Below are positions 22,913 to 34,821 of a stretch of 64,000 bases of DNA, in pieces. Made by a program: the position numbers and the translations under genes. Within the stretch, counting starts at the first letter, position 1. The number at the start of each line of letters is the position of its first letter. The notes beneath the pieces were generated by a model that saw only the letters and a list, made by a program, of their open reading frames with translations, had not been told where the DNA came from and searched no databases. The stretch is from Branchipolynoe longqiensis. Its lineage: Eukaryota > Annelida > Polychaeta > Phyllodocida > Polynoidae. The DNA lies in contig CM059187.1 of assembly GCA_030323885.1 (NCBI GenBank), positions 122,913,593 through 122,977,592 on the forward strand, given 5' to 3'.

Positions 22913-23786
22913 ATATATAATATGACATGTATGTATGTACACATGCACCTGACCTCCCAGTACCAAGCTTCGCTGATTCTAGCGGGTGACTGTAGATGTG
23001 ATGGAATGGCAATGCCTTGTGGGAGTGTGTGTGTGTGTATGGAGGTTTATTGATGGGGATCAGGGTGGGGGCAGGAAAGGGGGAACAGGAGGAGGGTTGG
23101 CAGTTGGCGTGAGGCTGCTTGAAGACAACAGGGTCAAAGATGAAGAATCCGACCTGAATAATCATCTTCACTTGTGCCCGGTACCACAAGAAACCAGCAG
23201 ACTGGTCCCCGTTCCACCCACCAGTAAAGCCCAGCGTCCCGAGGGTACCTAATACACATCCCTCCAGTTCAGTGGCGTTTCAATTTAGCAATACCAGAAT
23301 AATCACCGGATAGGGATCGGGGGGGGGGGGTGCAACTGAATTTAGAGGCCGGGGTAATTAATTAATTAAAACTTTGGAATTTAAACATGAAATGTTATTG
23401 GCATTTTAATAGTGGCGAATTTCTAGGAAAACATGGGGTTTGTGATATCAAAGGAACATTGATTGTCTTTGATGTGAAGCAGCAACCCCTGTCTACCTGT
23501 GTTGTCCCCATCCTTCTCATAGCACAGGCCACGGCCAAGCTGGTGAATGTAGCATTTCTTTCTTCTCCCAGTTTCTTCTGTCGCCCCCTTTATTTGTAGT
23601 GTGTTGTTGTGGATTCAGAATTAGGTCACACATCACTTCAAGTATTTGCTAATAATTATTATGCTGGTCCTAATTTGATCTGTCACTGGCTCTCTGTGTT
23701 TTGTTTTTTTTCTGTTTCTCTAACTCTCCCTGTCTTTCATTGTTTCTCCAACTCTACCTTTCTTTCTATCTTCCTCTGCGAAAGAT
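22913..23786. other. Intronic sequence, nothing identified
   Basis: Contains a G run (about 23320-23330). Open frames present have no supported splice sites or recognisable domain. Confidence 0.4.
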
Positions 23787-24043
23787 TGTTGTTTGCTTGT
23801 TGTTTTACGTCCTAGTAACATCTAAGGTCAAATCAGGACGGGGCCCGACTTGTGACAGTGCGCACTCATGGTGACTTTATAGTGCTGCACCACTGGGAAA
23901 CCACTCAGTCAAATTATCCTGACACTGAGCCAACCAGTCCTCGCCCTATCCTAATATTGCCGAGCACCAGGCTAGGAAGTGACAAGTATCAATTTTTAAG
24001 TCAGTGGTTTGACTCGACCAGGATTCGAACCCACGAACCTCTA
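23787..24043 (-). mobile_element. 5'-truncated SINE (family 1) with 8-bp duplication
   Basis: The tail and body match the reference, but the tRNA head stops near the B box (GGGTTCGAATCC on the minus strand). CGAAAGAT flanks it on both sides (23779-23786, 24044-24051), consistent with a truncated LINE-mediated insertion. Confidence 0.75.
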
Positions 24044-24544
24044 CGAAAGATGAATTAGAGAAGTGATATGGGTCCGATTTCACAAACGATATACACGTAC
24101 TTGGTTTTACGAGATACTAATAACCTATATGTATAGTTACCTACTTGGAATTGTGTCTTTTAAATGGTTTACGTCCATAAATCGATTAATGTTTACAAGT
24201 ACAAAGTACATACATGCAGGCAATGTAATCTATACAAGTGATCGCAGCAAGTCATCTATACAAGACTGAGGAATAAGTACAAAGAACTGCCGGTGGCGGC
24301 GCCACCGAAGGCGAGTATGCCGCAGCAAATCGCTCTGAGTCCGTTAATGGACGATAACGGATCATAATAATAATAGGAAAATACCTCATACCGATGATTT
24401 ATACAAGTATATACATATACTAACTATAAATATAGATATGCATGCCGTGGGTAGGTTCAATATGTTGCCGTGGGTAAGTTCAATATGTACCATACATTAC
24501 ATAATTTTACAGGATCTTGCTCATGGCACCAGTGTCATGCAACT

Positions 24545-24644
24545 GATGAAAATGGGAAATATTGTGCCTAAAGCAGGATTCGAACCCACACTTTTTGCCA
24601 CTCCGGGAATACCGCACTAACCATTAAACTAGCTCAGCTCCCCG
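24545..24644 (-). mobile_element. tRNA-derived SINE (family 2), minus strand
   Basis: On the minus strand: GGGGAGCTGAGCTAG then TTTAATGGTTAGTGCGG (A box) and GGGTTCGAATCCTGC (B box), followed by AATATTTCCCATTTTCATC. The same order, including the AATATTTCCCA trailer, occurs at 40391-40497. It is a tRNA-like head with a short tail. I do not call a functional tRNA because the acceptor arms do not pair well. Confidence 0.65.
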
Positions 24645-25190
24645 ATGCAATGCCCCTATTCCCACCTACCTGCCTATGTGGTTCCTCGCCTGACAGTTCA
24701 GTGCAGACAACATATTAATTGAAATAACGCAAGACCGACATACTTTATAGTGGGACTTATTATTGTCTTTTCTGTATCGTTACATATCAGAGTTCAGCAA
24801 TGTCATAATTTCAAGGCTTACACAGAACTTAACCCAACCCTATGAATATTCTTACAGCATGTGTGGGTGTGATCGTAAATAAAGGCAGTCATAGTGTATA
24901 TGATGATGGAGCCGCAGCTGAGGTCGAAGTGATTTGAAAGATGGGCTAGTCAGTTTTTACCCAAGGAGGCGCGAGGCATCGGCCAGCATCTAGACTTTAG
25001 TTCCATAAATAGAATAAGAGATGCTTTGTATCCAAGTAGTAGTGAAACGTTGTTTGTGCGTATTCAATTAACCATGTTCTCATAACATGATCAATTATAT
25101 ATATATATATATCTTTCTCTCTCTTTCTCTTTCTGTGTGTCTCTATCTATATATAGATATAAACATATCTCCAGTACAAATTAAGGACCC
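24645..25190. other. Intronic sequence, nothing identified
   Basis: Mixed sequence ending in AT and CT microsatellites (about 25097-25150). Confidence 0.4.
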
Positions 25191-25194
25191 ACTG

Positions 25195-25325
25195 GTCTAC
25201 ATCCGGTGGAGCCGAGGAGCCACCCGTACAGTGTTTGTCTTACAGAGTATAACAATAAAGTAACAATTAACCCTTACGTATCTTTATACTTGCATAATTC
25301 GTTATGCATCACATATATATATATA
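25195..25325. repeat. Dispersed repeat, uninterrupted copy
   Basis: On the minus strand it reads GTGATGCATAACGAATTATG ... TTATACTCTGTAAGACAAAC ... ACTGTACGGG ... CCACCGGATGT. It aligns with the flanks of the element at 61471-61883 and provides the empty site for that insertion. Confidence 0.6.
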
Positions 25326-25639
25326 GCTATAGTTTATAATGTTAAAAACCAATCGCAGTGTACACTTGATGGGGACCTCAAGTGGGAAGTGTGCCCTTAT
25401 TTTGTAGACACAACTCTCCTCTACACGAAGACGAACAACATACAGCATAATCTGCTGGGTTTTGGTGATGTTAAGCTTGATCAATTTACAATAGTCGATC
25501 CCCTCCTGCTAAGCAGCAGCCCGACCTACCTGACAGAGTGTGATGCACAGGTGGATAAGGTCTCGAGGGGGGGGGCGTCTCTAATTTGGCTGCTGGCCAT
25601 GGTGAGGATATTCACCAGACAAATTGCCATCGGCAGAAC

Positions 25640-26115
25640 CGCGAATTGCAATAATAATAATAATATCAACAACAATAACAACAACAATAGTATTATCGAA
25701 ATTTATAATATAACTAATATGAATAACATAATAATATAAATAATATAAATAATATAAATAATATAAATAATATAGATAATATAGATAATATAGTTAATGT
25801 AGATAATATAGATAATAGAAATAATAGAAATCATTTAAATAATTTAAAATAACACAAATAACACAAATAATACACAAAATATAAATAATTTAAATAATAT
25901 AATAATATAGATAACATAAATAACATAGCTAATATAAATAATATAAATAATATAAATAATATAAATATTATAAATAATATAAATATTATAAAGAATATAA
26001 AGAATATAAATAATATAAATAATATACCAATATTAATAACATTAATAATATTAATATTAATAATGTGAATAATATAAATAATATAAATAAATAATATAAA
26101 TAATATAAATAATAA
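25640..26115. repeat. AAT-rich tandem repeat (ATAATATAAATA)
   Basis: About 475 bases of ATAATATAAATA-type units with minor variants; low complexity. Minus-strand Ile/Leu-rich frames are artefacts. Confidence 0.9.
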
Positions 26116-26603
26116 TAATTTATCCACATCCGCACTCTTCCACGGGTAGTTTCCACCGAAATAAGAATGAGTGGTGAACGGATGTGACTTGCAAAGTACT
26201 TAGCCTGTGGGACGCTGTCGTTGTAATATTTCGGTGGGAATGATCGGTGAAATGTTAGCAAACTGGTTCCCGGTTGGATACACTAAGCTAAATGGGGGAT
26301 AAAGTAACAACACATGTAGGTTTGCCTAGACAGCTTGCATGTTGTTAGGGATTTCTCCCTGTGACAGACAAGTGCAGTTTATGTCCGGGTTCCGATTGTT
26401 GCCGATGGGTTTCCGATTGTTGCTGAGTGTTTCCGCTTGTTGTTTTCTTTTCGTTGTGTGTGTATATGTGTGTGTTTGTGTGTGTGTCTGAATTCAGTGA
26501 GCGGGAGGTGGACTAAGTGATAGAGGTCATCAGAAACAGGTCAATATACCCTACCGAAGCAACCGCACCACGGTCGAGCCAGTCTTCTGCATATGAGTGC
26601 CTT
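26116..26603. other. Intronic sequence, nothing identified
   Basis: Includes a (TG)n run near 26456-26490. No gene or classified repeat. Confidence 0.4.
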
Positions 26604-28592
26604 ATGTAGCAGTCACACTACGACGACAAGCAGCGGCGACAGCCCTGCGACAGCGACTTCCGGTGTCGCGCAGGTGTCGCGCAGGTGTCGCGCAGTTGTC
26701 GCGCAGGTGTCGCCGCGACACCTCCGCGGCACCTCCGCAGCACCTCCAGTTTCTCCACTGTCGCCGGGTTGTCGTGGGCGTTTTGGACATGTTGAAAAAC
26801 TTCGACGACAATCGACGACAGCCGATGTTGCGGCACTGTCGCGGCACTGTCGCGGCACTGTCGCGGCACTGTCATGGCACTGTCGCACTGTCGCGGCACT
26901 GTGGCGGCACTGTCGTCTTGTCGTTAAGCTGTAGTTGCTTCTCTCTCCATGTATGTGTCTCTGTGTGTCTCTGTGTCTGTGTCTATGTGTGTGTCTGTGT
27001 CTATGTGTGTCTATGTGTGTCTATGTGTGTGTGTCTGTGTCTCTGTGTGTGTATGTGTGTGTGTCTGTTGTTATGTGTGTGTATGTGTGTGTGTCTTTGT
27101 CTCTGTGTGTCTGTGTATATGTGTGTGTCTGTGTCTATGTGTGTCTATGTGTGTGTCTGTGTGTGTCTGTGTGTGTGTATCTGTGTGTGTCTGTGTGTGT
27201 ATGTGTGTGTCTGTGTGTGTGTGTGTGTGTCTGTGTCTGTGTGTGTCTGTGTGTGTGTCTGTGTCTGTGTGTGGGTATGTGTCTCTGTGTGTGTCTGTGT
27301 CTCTGTGTGTGCCTCACTCTCAGTCTGACTCTGACTCTCAGTCTGACTCTCACTCTGACTCTCAGTCTGACTCTCACTCTGACTCTCAGTCTGACTCTCA
27401 CTCTCAGTCTGACTCTCACTCTCAGTCTGACTCTCAGTCTGACTCTCACTCTCACTCTGACTCTCACTCTCAGAGACACAGAGACACACAGAAACACAGA
27501 GACACACACAGAGACACACACAGTCTGACTCTGTGTCTGTGTGTGTGTCTCTATGTGTGTGTGTCTCTGTGTGTATGTGTGTGTGTCTCTGTTTCTGTGT
27601 GTGTCTGTGTGTGTATCTGTGTGTGACTCTGTCTCTGTGTGTCTCTATGTGTGTGTCTCTGTGTGTGTCTCTGTGTTTATGTGTGTCTGTGTGTGTGTCT
27701 CTGTGTGTGTCTCTGTGTGTGTCTCTGTGTTTCTGTGTGTCTCTGTGTCTCTGAGAGTGAGAGTCAGACTGGGAGTCAGAGTCAGAGTCAGACTGAGAGT
27801 CAGAGTCAGACTGAGAGTCAGAGTCAGACTGAGAGTCAGAGTCAGAGTCAGACTGAGAGCGAGAGTCAGACTGAGAGTCAGAGTCAGACTGGGAGTGAGA
27901 GTGAGAGTCAGACTGAGAGTCAGAGTGAGAGTCAGACTGAGAGTCAGAGTCACAGTCAGACTGAGAGTCAGAGTGAGGCACACACAGAGACACACACACA
28001 CAGACACAGACACAGACACACACACAGGCACAGACACACACATACACACACATACAGGCACACACAGAGACACAGACACACACAGAGACACATACACACA
28101 GACACAGACACACAGACACACACACACACAGACACACACATAGACACACATAGACACATACACACACATAGACACATACACACACAGACACAGACACACA
28201 CACATACACACACAGACACATACACACAGAGACACAGACACACACACAGAGACACATACACACACACAGACACAGACACACATACACACAGACACAGACA
28301 CACACACACAGACACACACATATACACACATAGACACACATATACACATACACACACATAGACACAGACACACAGAGACACACATAGAGACACACACAGA
28401 GTCAGACACACACAGACACAGACACAGAGACACTGTCGTCCCGCTGTCGTCCCGTTTGTCGTCCCGATGTCGTCCGTATGTCGTCCGATTGTCGTCCAAC
28501 TTAGCCCGAATTTGCATATGTCGTCGTGATTTCTCAAAATTCCAGCCGCTGGGCTGTCGTCCTCCCATTGTCGTCGTAGTGTGACTGCTACA
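26604..28592. mobile_element. Giant palindromic element, copy E (mirrored microsatellites)
   Basis: Perfect 24-bp inverted ends (beginning ATGTAGCAGTCACACTACG). The outer arms iterate TGTCGCGGCAC on the left and CGACGACA-type words on the right. The near-palindrome TTTTGGACATGTTGAAAA is at 26781-26798. The middle is mirrored: (TG)n-rich from 26940, CTCTCAGTCTGACT repeats from 27308, GAGACACA to about 27520, then the complementary series GTGTGTCTCTG, AGAGTCAGACTGAG from 27755 and (CA)n to 28430. The whole could fold into a hairpin nearly 1 kb long. Very long open frames inside come from the repeat. Confidence 0.8.
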
Positions 28593-28599
28593 TCAGGAA

Positions 28600-29572
28600 C
28601 AGACTACATCGCCATTCCAGCGGCGCAGTGCATTGTGGGATGCCTCAAAGCAAAACAAACCCACGAGAAGCACATGGCACATGCTAATACACTGGGTTCC
28701 ATTATGAAATGTGCTAGTTTCAGCTCATCTCAGCTCTTGTTTGAAACATAGAACACTAATTAAAAATATATATATAATAAATTAAGATATTAATCTTTTA
28801 TCCAGCATTGCACTTAGATCAATATAATCAGCACATCTTATGCCATGTGCATTTAGACTTAGACAAATCTGGGCACTCTCACTAGTGTTAGAGCCATAGC
28901 CAGAGTCAGCTTTACTTATTTTATTCATGTTTTTATTTATATCCTATGCTTAATGAATATGAAGAACTAGAAAATGAGTAGGGTTAATCAGATATTGAAT
29001 ATATATTTCTTTGAAACAAGTTTTTGTTGACCCATTAGAAAATTTAATATTTAGAACAAGAATTACTTATATCTAATCAATGGTGATGTAAACATCAGCC
29101 TGTAAAGTGACTGAATTTGTATGTTTCTTATCTCAATATGCTTAATTATAGAGAGTTGTGTCTTAAACATATTGCATCCATCCATCCATGTTTGTGCCAA
29201 ATTGTTATGTATTTTTTATTAATTTTGAATAAAATCAAAGTTTTGCCCAAAGTATTTGTTGACACATTTGACAATTTAATATTTAGAACAAGAATTACTT
29301 ATGTCTAATCAATGGTGATGTAAACATCAGCCTGTAAAGTGACTGAAATTGTATGTTTCTTAGCTCAAAATGCTTAGTTATAGAGAGTTGTGTCTTAAAC
29401 ATATTGCATCCATCCATCCATGTTTGTGACAAATTGTTATGTATTTTTATTAATTCTGAATAAAATAAAAGTTTTGCCCTACGTGTATCGGCAAACTCAA
29501 TGGCTCTACGCCTTTGCTTTGCTGCCAGTGCTGTTTTCAGTGCATGCACAGTCAGAATGCTGATCTAGTTTA
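28600..29572. repeat. Dispersed repeat with internal 232-bp tandem duplication
   Basis: The segment from TGCATTGTGGGATGC through CATGGCACATGCTAATACAC and CATCTTATGCCATGTGCATT to CAGAATGCTGATCTAGTTTA recurs at 49036-49627. This copy also carries two tandem copies of a 232-bp unit (about 29020-29251 and 29252-29483, each with TTTAGAACAAGAATTACTTA). Non-coding. Confidence 0.72.
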
Positions 29573-29739
29573 TTGTGCTCGTTGAATCGACTTTGAATTC
29601 CATGTTGAAACTGGTTTCTGTAATAGTAAATTTGGTGCTACTTGGAAGGTAACATGCATTATTACTGATTTCTATGGGCTTAGGTCAACCCCAAATCTCA
29701 ACCCCTTCAAGCATGCCTCCTGTACCACATAGTACTACA

Positions 29740-30020
29740 TATCGATAACAACCCTTCCCCATCCTCCCCTCATCCTCCCACAGTCCGTCATCTTCCTCTC
29801 ATCCCCCTCCTCCTCCCACCTCCTCCCCCCCCCATTCCGTCCTAGCCCCCATCCTTCTCCCCCATTTCGTCTCCTCCCTCCCCTTCCTTCCCCTTTTCCT
29901 CCTCCCCAATTCCGTCCTCTTCCCCCCACCCCCCTCTTCAGTCCTTCTCCCCCACCCCACACCTTCCTTCCTCTACCTCCGCAACCTGTCCCTTCGCCTC
30001 CCCCTCCTCCCCTTCGTCCC
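29740..30020. repeat. Pyrimidine-rich tract (CCTCCCC)
   Basis: Imperfect CTCCTCCCC/CCATTCCGTC repeats almost free of G. Confidence 0.75.
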
Positions 30021-30309
30021 CATTTAGATCCACCTGTCTACATGGTGGCCTCACCCCATGTGTAATGCCGTCGTCTCCCTAGCATGAATGCCTACCTGTA
30101 CAGGTCTGACACATGCCCCGCCCCCTGCACCCTCTGCCTCCTGGTACCCCGCCTCATCTAGCCCAGTTGGCTGCCCTCCAGCCCGGCAGCACGTAGCTGA
30201 TCAGCGGAGAATTGATCAGGACGAGAACAAAGCGGAACATGCTACCTTTACCTGCCACCATGTACCCGGCCCTGCCCCCCTGGTGGCTGTATTAAGAACC
30301 TTTGCCAAG

Positions 30310-30940
30310 CCATGCTTCCAGCCCTGCACACGTCCACCACTAACTACCCAACAAGCGCTTCGTCTCCATTACCCTCCCCACACCCACTCCCCAACACCCT
30401 CATCCTACTCACCGCCCCCCCCCACCTCCCACCACCAACCACACCCCGTGTGTACACCTTACTCATCCCCGCTTCCCACCACCAACCCGACCTCATCTCC
30501 CACCATCCACACCAACCCATTCTCCCCTCACCACCAACCACACCCCCCTTACTCACCTTCTCCCAGCCCATCCGACCATTCCCAGCACCTCACTCACCCC
30601 TCCCACCACCAACCACACACACGTCCGTCCTCACCCCCCCCCCCTCCCACCACCAATCAGACGTCCTTCCTCACCCCCCTCCCTCCACCAACCATACCCC
30701 ACCGTTCTCACCCCGTCCCACCACCAACCCATCGCAACTTATTCCCATCAAACAGCACAATACATCAATTCCTCTCCCCTCCTACCACTAACCACCCCCA
30801 ACACCTTGTCCTCACCATCCACCACACACACCAACCTCCAACCCCCATGCTACTCACACACCCCATCCAACCCTATCCTCCGGCCTTACGCGCACCCCCA
30901 CACCCTCCAACTCCCGTGCACACACACACACATATGTGCC
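30310..30940. repeat. C-rich minisatellite (CACCACCAACC)
   Basis: Repeats of CCCACCACCAACC and CCTCACCCC words. A 327-codon open frame across 30088-31071 is Pro/Thr/His-rich with no domain and is explained by the repeat. Confidence 0.75.
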
Positions 30941-31093
30941 CGACACTTGGCAGCCTGGCACAATGCGGTGTGGATTGTTTGCTCTGTGCAGCTTTTACAG
31001 GACTCATTAACTGTTATATTGAACTGATGGATGTGGAGCTGCTTGCTCATCTTGGTGGCCAGCTGTTGTGAGCTGCTCGAGTTGGCTGACATA

Positions 31094-31719
31094 AGCCGTG
31101 TTCACACATGAGCGTTAAGTCGCCTCAACTAGTTCGCCTTATCTAGTTTGACTCACATTGGCCGTGTGGACGCGACGCTGAAGCAAACTAGGGCCAAGTC
31201 GACTCATCTAGTTTGCCTCAAGTAGACCGCGTAGCGAGGTAGTTTATATGAAGCAAACTAGCTTAAGTCGGCCCATCTTGCTTGTGTGGACGGTACCGGT
31301 TTACTTGAAGCAGCTTAAGCACATCACATGCATGCGCAGTCGAGACCTGAGTTTGTTGATTTTCCGGTCGATCAAAAGCACATATTATATAATTTGGTCT
31401 ATGAAACGCTAGCTTTGCACAGATATTTTTTTCATCATTTATTTTTAGGTTTTCACTGCCCAGCAGAAGTTCTGACCATTCCAAAACAATACGATTCAGT
31501 CAATACATATCTAGGTCGAACCCACACTCTCTCGTGGTGACGTTGACTAACCGAAAGTGGTGTTGGTTAGTATGGACGTGCTCATGCGCAGATATCGATT
31601 TCCGCCTTAAACCGCCCCAAGCACTGCATGTGTGGACACGACACACTTTCACCCCTACTTCGCCTATTCTAGTTCGCCTTATCTAGTTTGGCCTAATGTT
31701 GTGTGTGTGAACAGGGCTT
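31094..31719. mobile_element. Palindromic TTCACAC element, copy J
   Basis: Ends AGCCGTGTTCACACATGAG and inverse AAGCCCTGTTCACACACAC with TA flanks (31092-31093 and 31720-31721). Interior words AAGTCGCC, ACTAGTTCGCC, TTATCTAGTTTG and TGAAGCAAACTAG occur in both orientations. No TTTTGNACATG core. Confidence 0.7.
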
Positions 31720-31803
31720 TAGAGTCTGCCATAAGAAGTGAATCAGCGTCCCCTGCAGGCATCCGCTGAAGGCGCATGTATTGCATGTGTGGGGTGTTCC
31801 TAA

Positions 31804-32668
31804 TGGGGCTGTCACACAACGACGCTTCTCGCCGGCGACCCGTCAACGTGTGGTGTTTTTGGGCGATATTTGGTGAAATATCGAGAAGCGCTGGTGGCGC
31901 GTTATGTGCGCATCGGTACATGTCGGTACACTATCTTTGACGTTCACGGCGGCGGCGAATGTCGGCGCGCGTTATTGGTCGCTGAGTATTTTGAACATGT
32001 CAAAAACCACCAGCGACCGGCAACGCGCGGGAGTAAATGGGTAAGAACGCTAGGAGGACGTTAGTGGCGCGTCAAAACGCGCCCACGACACGTTACAAGA
32101 ACGCTGGCAGGACGTTGGGGAACGTCCATAGTCTGTTGATATTTTTGGCAAGGGTTGGTTGGATTTGGTCAGCGCGTCCATAGCGTTCGCTGGACGTGTG
32201 CGTAACGGGTAGCGGGCGGGCTGTGCGCGTTTGTCTAGCGTTTCGTGATAGTTTGGACGTTGGGGAGACGTGTACGGCACGCCGATAACGTTCCCCAGCG
32301 TGTTGCTGGCGTTGTTCTAGCGTGTTGCTAGCGTGTTGTCAGCGTGTAGCGGACGCGTAGCGGATGGGTGGTGACGTCACACACGTCCGCTTGTCGCTCA
32401 CGGAGCGCTGACCGAACGCTGTCGTACCGCTGACAACACGCCGCGCGCGCCATCCAGTCGCGGCGGCAAAACGAGACATCGCATTTGTTTTTGTTTTTCC
32501 CACGCGTCGACAAGCGTTGCCTGCGCGCTACCAACACGCTACTGAAACGCTCTGCCAACGTCCAATTTCACCATATTTCCCCTAAATCTTTAATGTTTCT
32601 CGACGCGCAAGATAGTACTTTGAACGCTGACTGGTCGCCGAGAGAAGCGTCATAGTGTGACAGGCCCA
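31804..32668. mobile_element. Palindromic TGTCACAC element, copy C
   Basis: Ends TGGGGCTGTCACACAACGAC and inverse TGGGCCTGTCACACTATGAC; TAA occurs on both sides (31801-31803 and 32669-32671). The interior iterates GCGTTNNNGGACG, AACGCT and ACGTTGG words. Near-palindrome TTTTGAACATGTCAAAAA at 31989-32006. The 45 bases next to the left end match those next to the right end of copy B (GTCGCCGGCGAGAAGCGTCG). Confidence 0.78.
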
Positions 32669-32779
32669 TAACCTGACGGTCACTGGCTGCAGAGCTGCAG
32701 CATTGAATAAACGGCGCCGTTAAAACGGCTCGTTGTTGGAAGTTTTTGGGTTGAAGGCACACGTGTGACAGTGCACGTG

Positions 32780-33415
32780 TGACGGGGTGTATGTAGTGTT
32801 TGCACTCCACACACACCACACACATACGTCACATATAGGACACACATTCCACACATACAACACACTTACCACCACATACCACACACATACCACGCACATA
32901 CCACACACATACCACATTCCCACACCACACACACCCCACACATACCACACACATACCACATACCCACACCACACACACCACCCACGTACCACACACATAC
33001 CACACGTACCACACATGCACCATGCACATACCACACATATACCAAACATGTCACACACATACCACGCACATACCATACACACATCATCCACATACCATAC
33101 ACAGCATGGGCCCACCAAACAATATCACATACCACACATATACTACACATGCACCACACACATACCATGCACTTACCACTCACATACCACACACGCACCG
33201 CACACATACCACACATATACCATATAGATACCACACACCACACACCACACACATACAATATATATGCTACACACATACCTCACACACCACATACATACCA
33301 CACTTACCACACATACAACACACACCACACATACCACACACATACCACACCACACGTACCACACACATTCCCCACACATACCACGCACGTACCACACACA
33401 AAAGTCACACATACA
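32780..33415. repeat. Minisatellite ACCACACACATACC
   Basis: About 55 imperfect copies of an 11-14-bp unit such as ACCACACACATACC. The strand asymmetry (A/C over G/T) gives His/Thr-rich and Cys/Val/Tyr-rich frames that are artefacts. Confidence 0.9.
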
Positions 33416-33426
33416 ACACAATGTTA

Positions 33427-34278
33427 AGGCCCTGTCACACTACGACGTTTCTCACCAACGCGCTTCGACGCGTGCCGACGGGTCTGGTTTTTGTTCAAAA
33501 CGTCGGTACACGTCCGGTACGTTGCCAGCGCGTTGCCGGCGCGTTACCGGCGCGTTACCGGCGCGTCGGTACATAGCAACGTGTGAATGGAAACGTCGGC
33601 GCGCGTCGGTGCGCGGCGCGGCGCGTCGAGGTTTTGTGCATGCACAAAACTTTGGACGTGCAGCGACGCGCACCAACGGGTTGGAGGGCGCGTTACGGAC
33701 GCGTTAGCAACACGTTGACACACGTTGGCGGCGCGCCGGCATAACGCTGGCAGACCATTGTTCAACGTCGGTTAACGTTGGCTTTTTTTTCCCCAAAATG
33801 CGACCGTTCCGTCGGCGCGTCGGTAACGTCCCATCGACGGGTAGTGGGCGCACTATTGGCGTTGCTCCAGCGTATCTCGGCGCGTTGGACGTGTTGCGGG
33901 CATGCCTGGACGCGTTGGCCGCGCAGTGTCGACGCGCTGCGGGCGCGTCCTAACGTGTTGCTGGCGGGTATGTACGCGTTGACACGGTACTAACGCGCCG
34001 TCAACGCGCCGTCAACGCGCCGACAGCGCGCCGACAGCGCGCCGACAACGCGCCGACAACGCGCCGATGGCACGCTGGGAACCCGCTGGTGGGACGTTGA
34101 CATGTTGTTCTGCGCGCGTCGAAACGCGTTGGCCGCGCGCTTGTAGCACGCTACTAACACGCTGCGCCGCGTCAAACTTTGTCCCAAAGCGCCGAAGAGT
34201 TGGACGCGTGCCGACGGGTTGCAAATATTTTGCGCGTTGCCGGCGCGCCGGCGGAAACGTCGTAGTGTGACAGGGCCT
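33427..34278. mobile_element. Palindromic TGTCACAC element, copy D (CGCG-word type)
   Basis: AGGCCCTGTCACACTACGAC and its exact inverse at the right, inside TA (33425-33426 and 34279-34280); including flanks the outer 17 bases are perfectly inverted from TTAA. The interior is GC-rich with GCGCGTCGG, GCGCGTTACCGG and ACGCGCCGACA words. The perfect 20-bp palindrome GTTTTGTGCATGCACAAAAC is at 33631-33650. Confidence 0.82.
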
Positions 34279-34643
34279 TAAGGTGAAGCAAATATTCTTG
34301 CAACTGTCACATCTAGTCAGGGTATATACATAATACATGTAATATATACACTACAGAATGACTATGACACCCACATACATGAAGTGTGCATCAGTCATGA
34401 GCAGTTGTGTGTGCATGACACATAGATATAGCTACACTTTACTTACCACACAGATAAATATACATATTATATATATATTTATATATTACATAATTATAGT
34501 ATGCAGTGTATAGTGTACAATGTACAATACAAAATACATAATACATAATATATGATACATAATATATAATACTATAGATGTAATTTATAAGGCATGTTAT
34601 ATAATCTATGTAATATAGCTAAATTCCGCATTATAATAAATAT

Positions 34644-34821
34644 AATCATCATCATCATGCTGTCAGTCACCACACAACAAAGACTGCTTTCATTACTTGA
34701 CTGTAGCTCTCCATTTAGCTCTCTGCTTTGAGACTGATGTCCATGAGTCAGTCTTAATGTCTCTCAGCTTCAGGTTTCTCTTGATGGTATCCTTGAACCG
34801 GAGCCGAGGGCGCCCTCTCTT
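34644..34821 (-). mobile_element. LINE 3' fragment (RTE-like), minus strand
   Basis: The (ATG)n tail is at the left (ATCATCATCATCATG on plus). On the minus strand the same C-terminal codons as at 15205-15378 are read (KDTIKRNLKLRDIKT...), with one or two differences and a broken frame. 5'-truncated. Confidence 0.68.

Noticed and set aside
24570..24644. Functional tRNA gene on the minus strand
   Set aside because: Same head plus trailer occurs at 40391-40497, so it is a dispersed SINE.
27145..28395. A 416-codon open frame (and several of 190-310 codons) on both strands within 26.6-28.6 kb
   Set aside because: Composed of Cys-Val-Ser or Thr-His-Arg repeats from (TG)n/(CA)n and CTGACT repeats; stop-free by composition, with mirrored frames on both strands.
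30088..31071. A 327-codon Pro/Thr-rich frame
   Set aside because: C-rich repeat without splice signals or recognisable domain; it also runs to the edge of a palindromic element.
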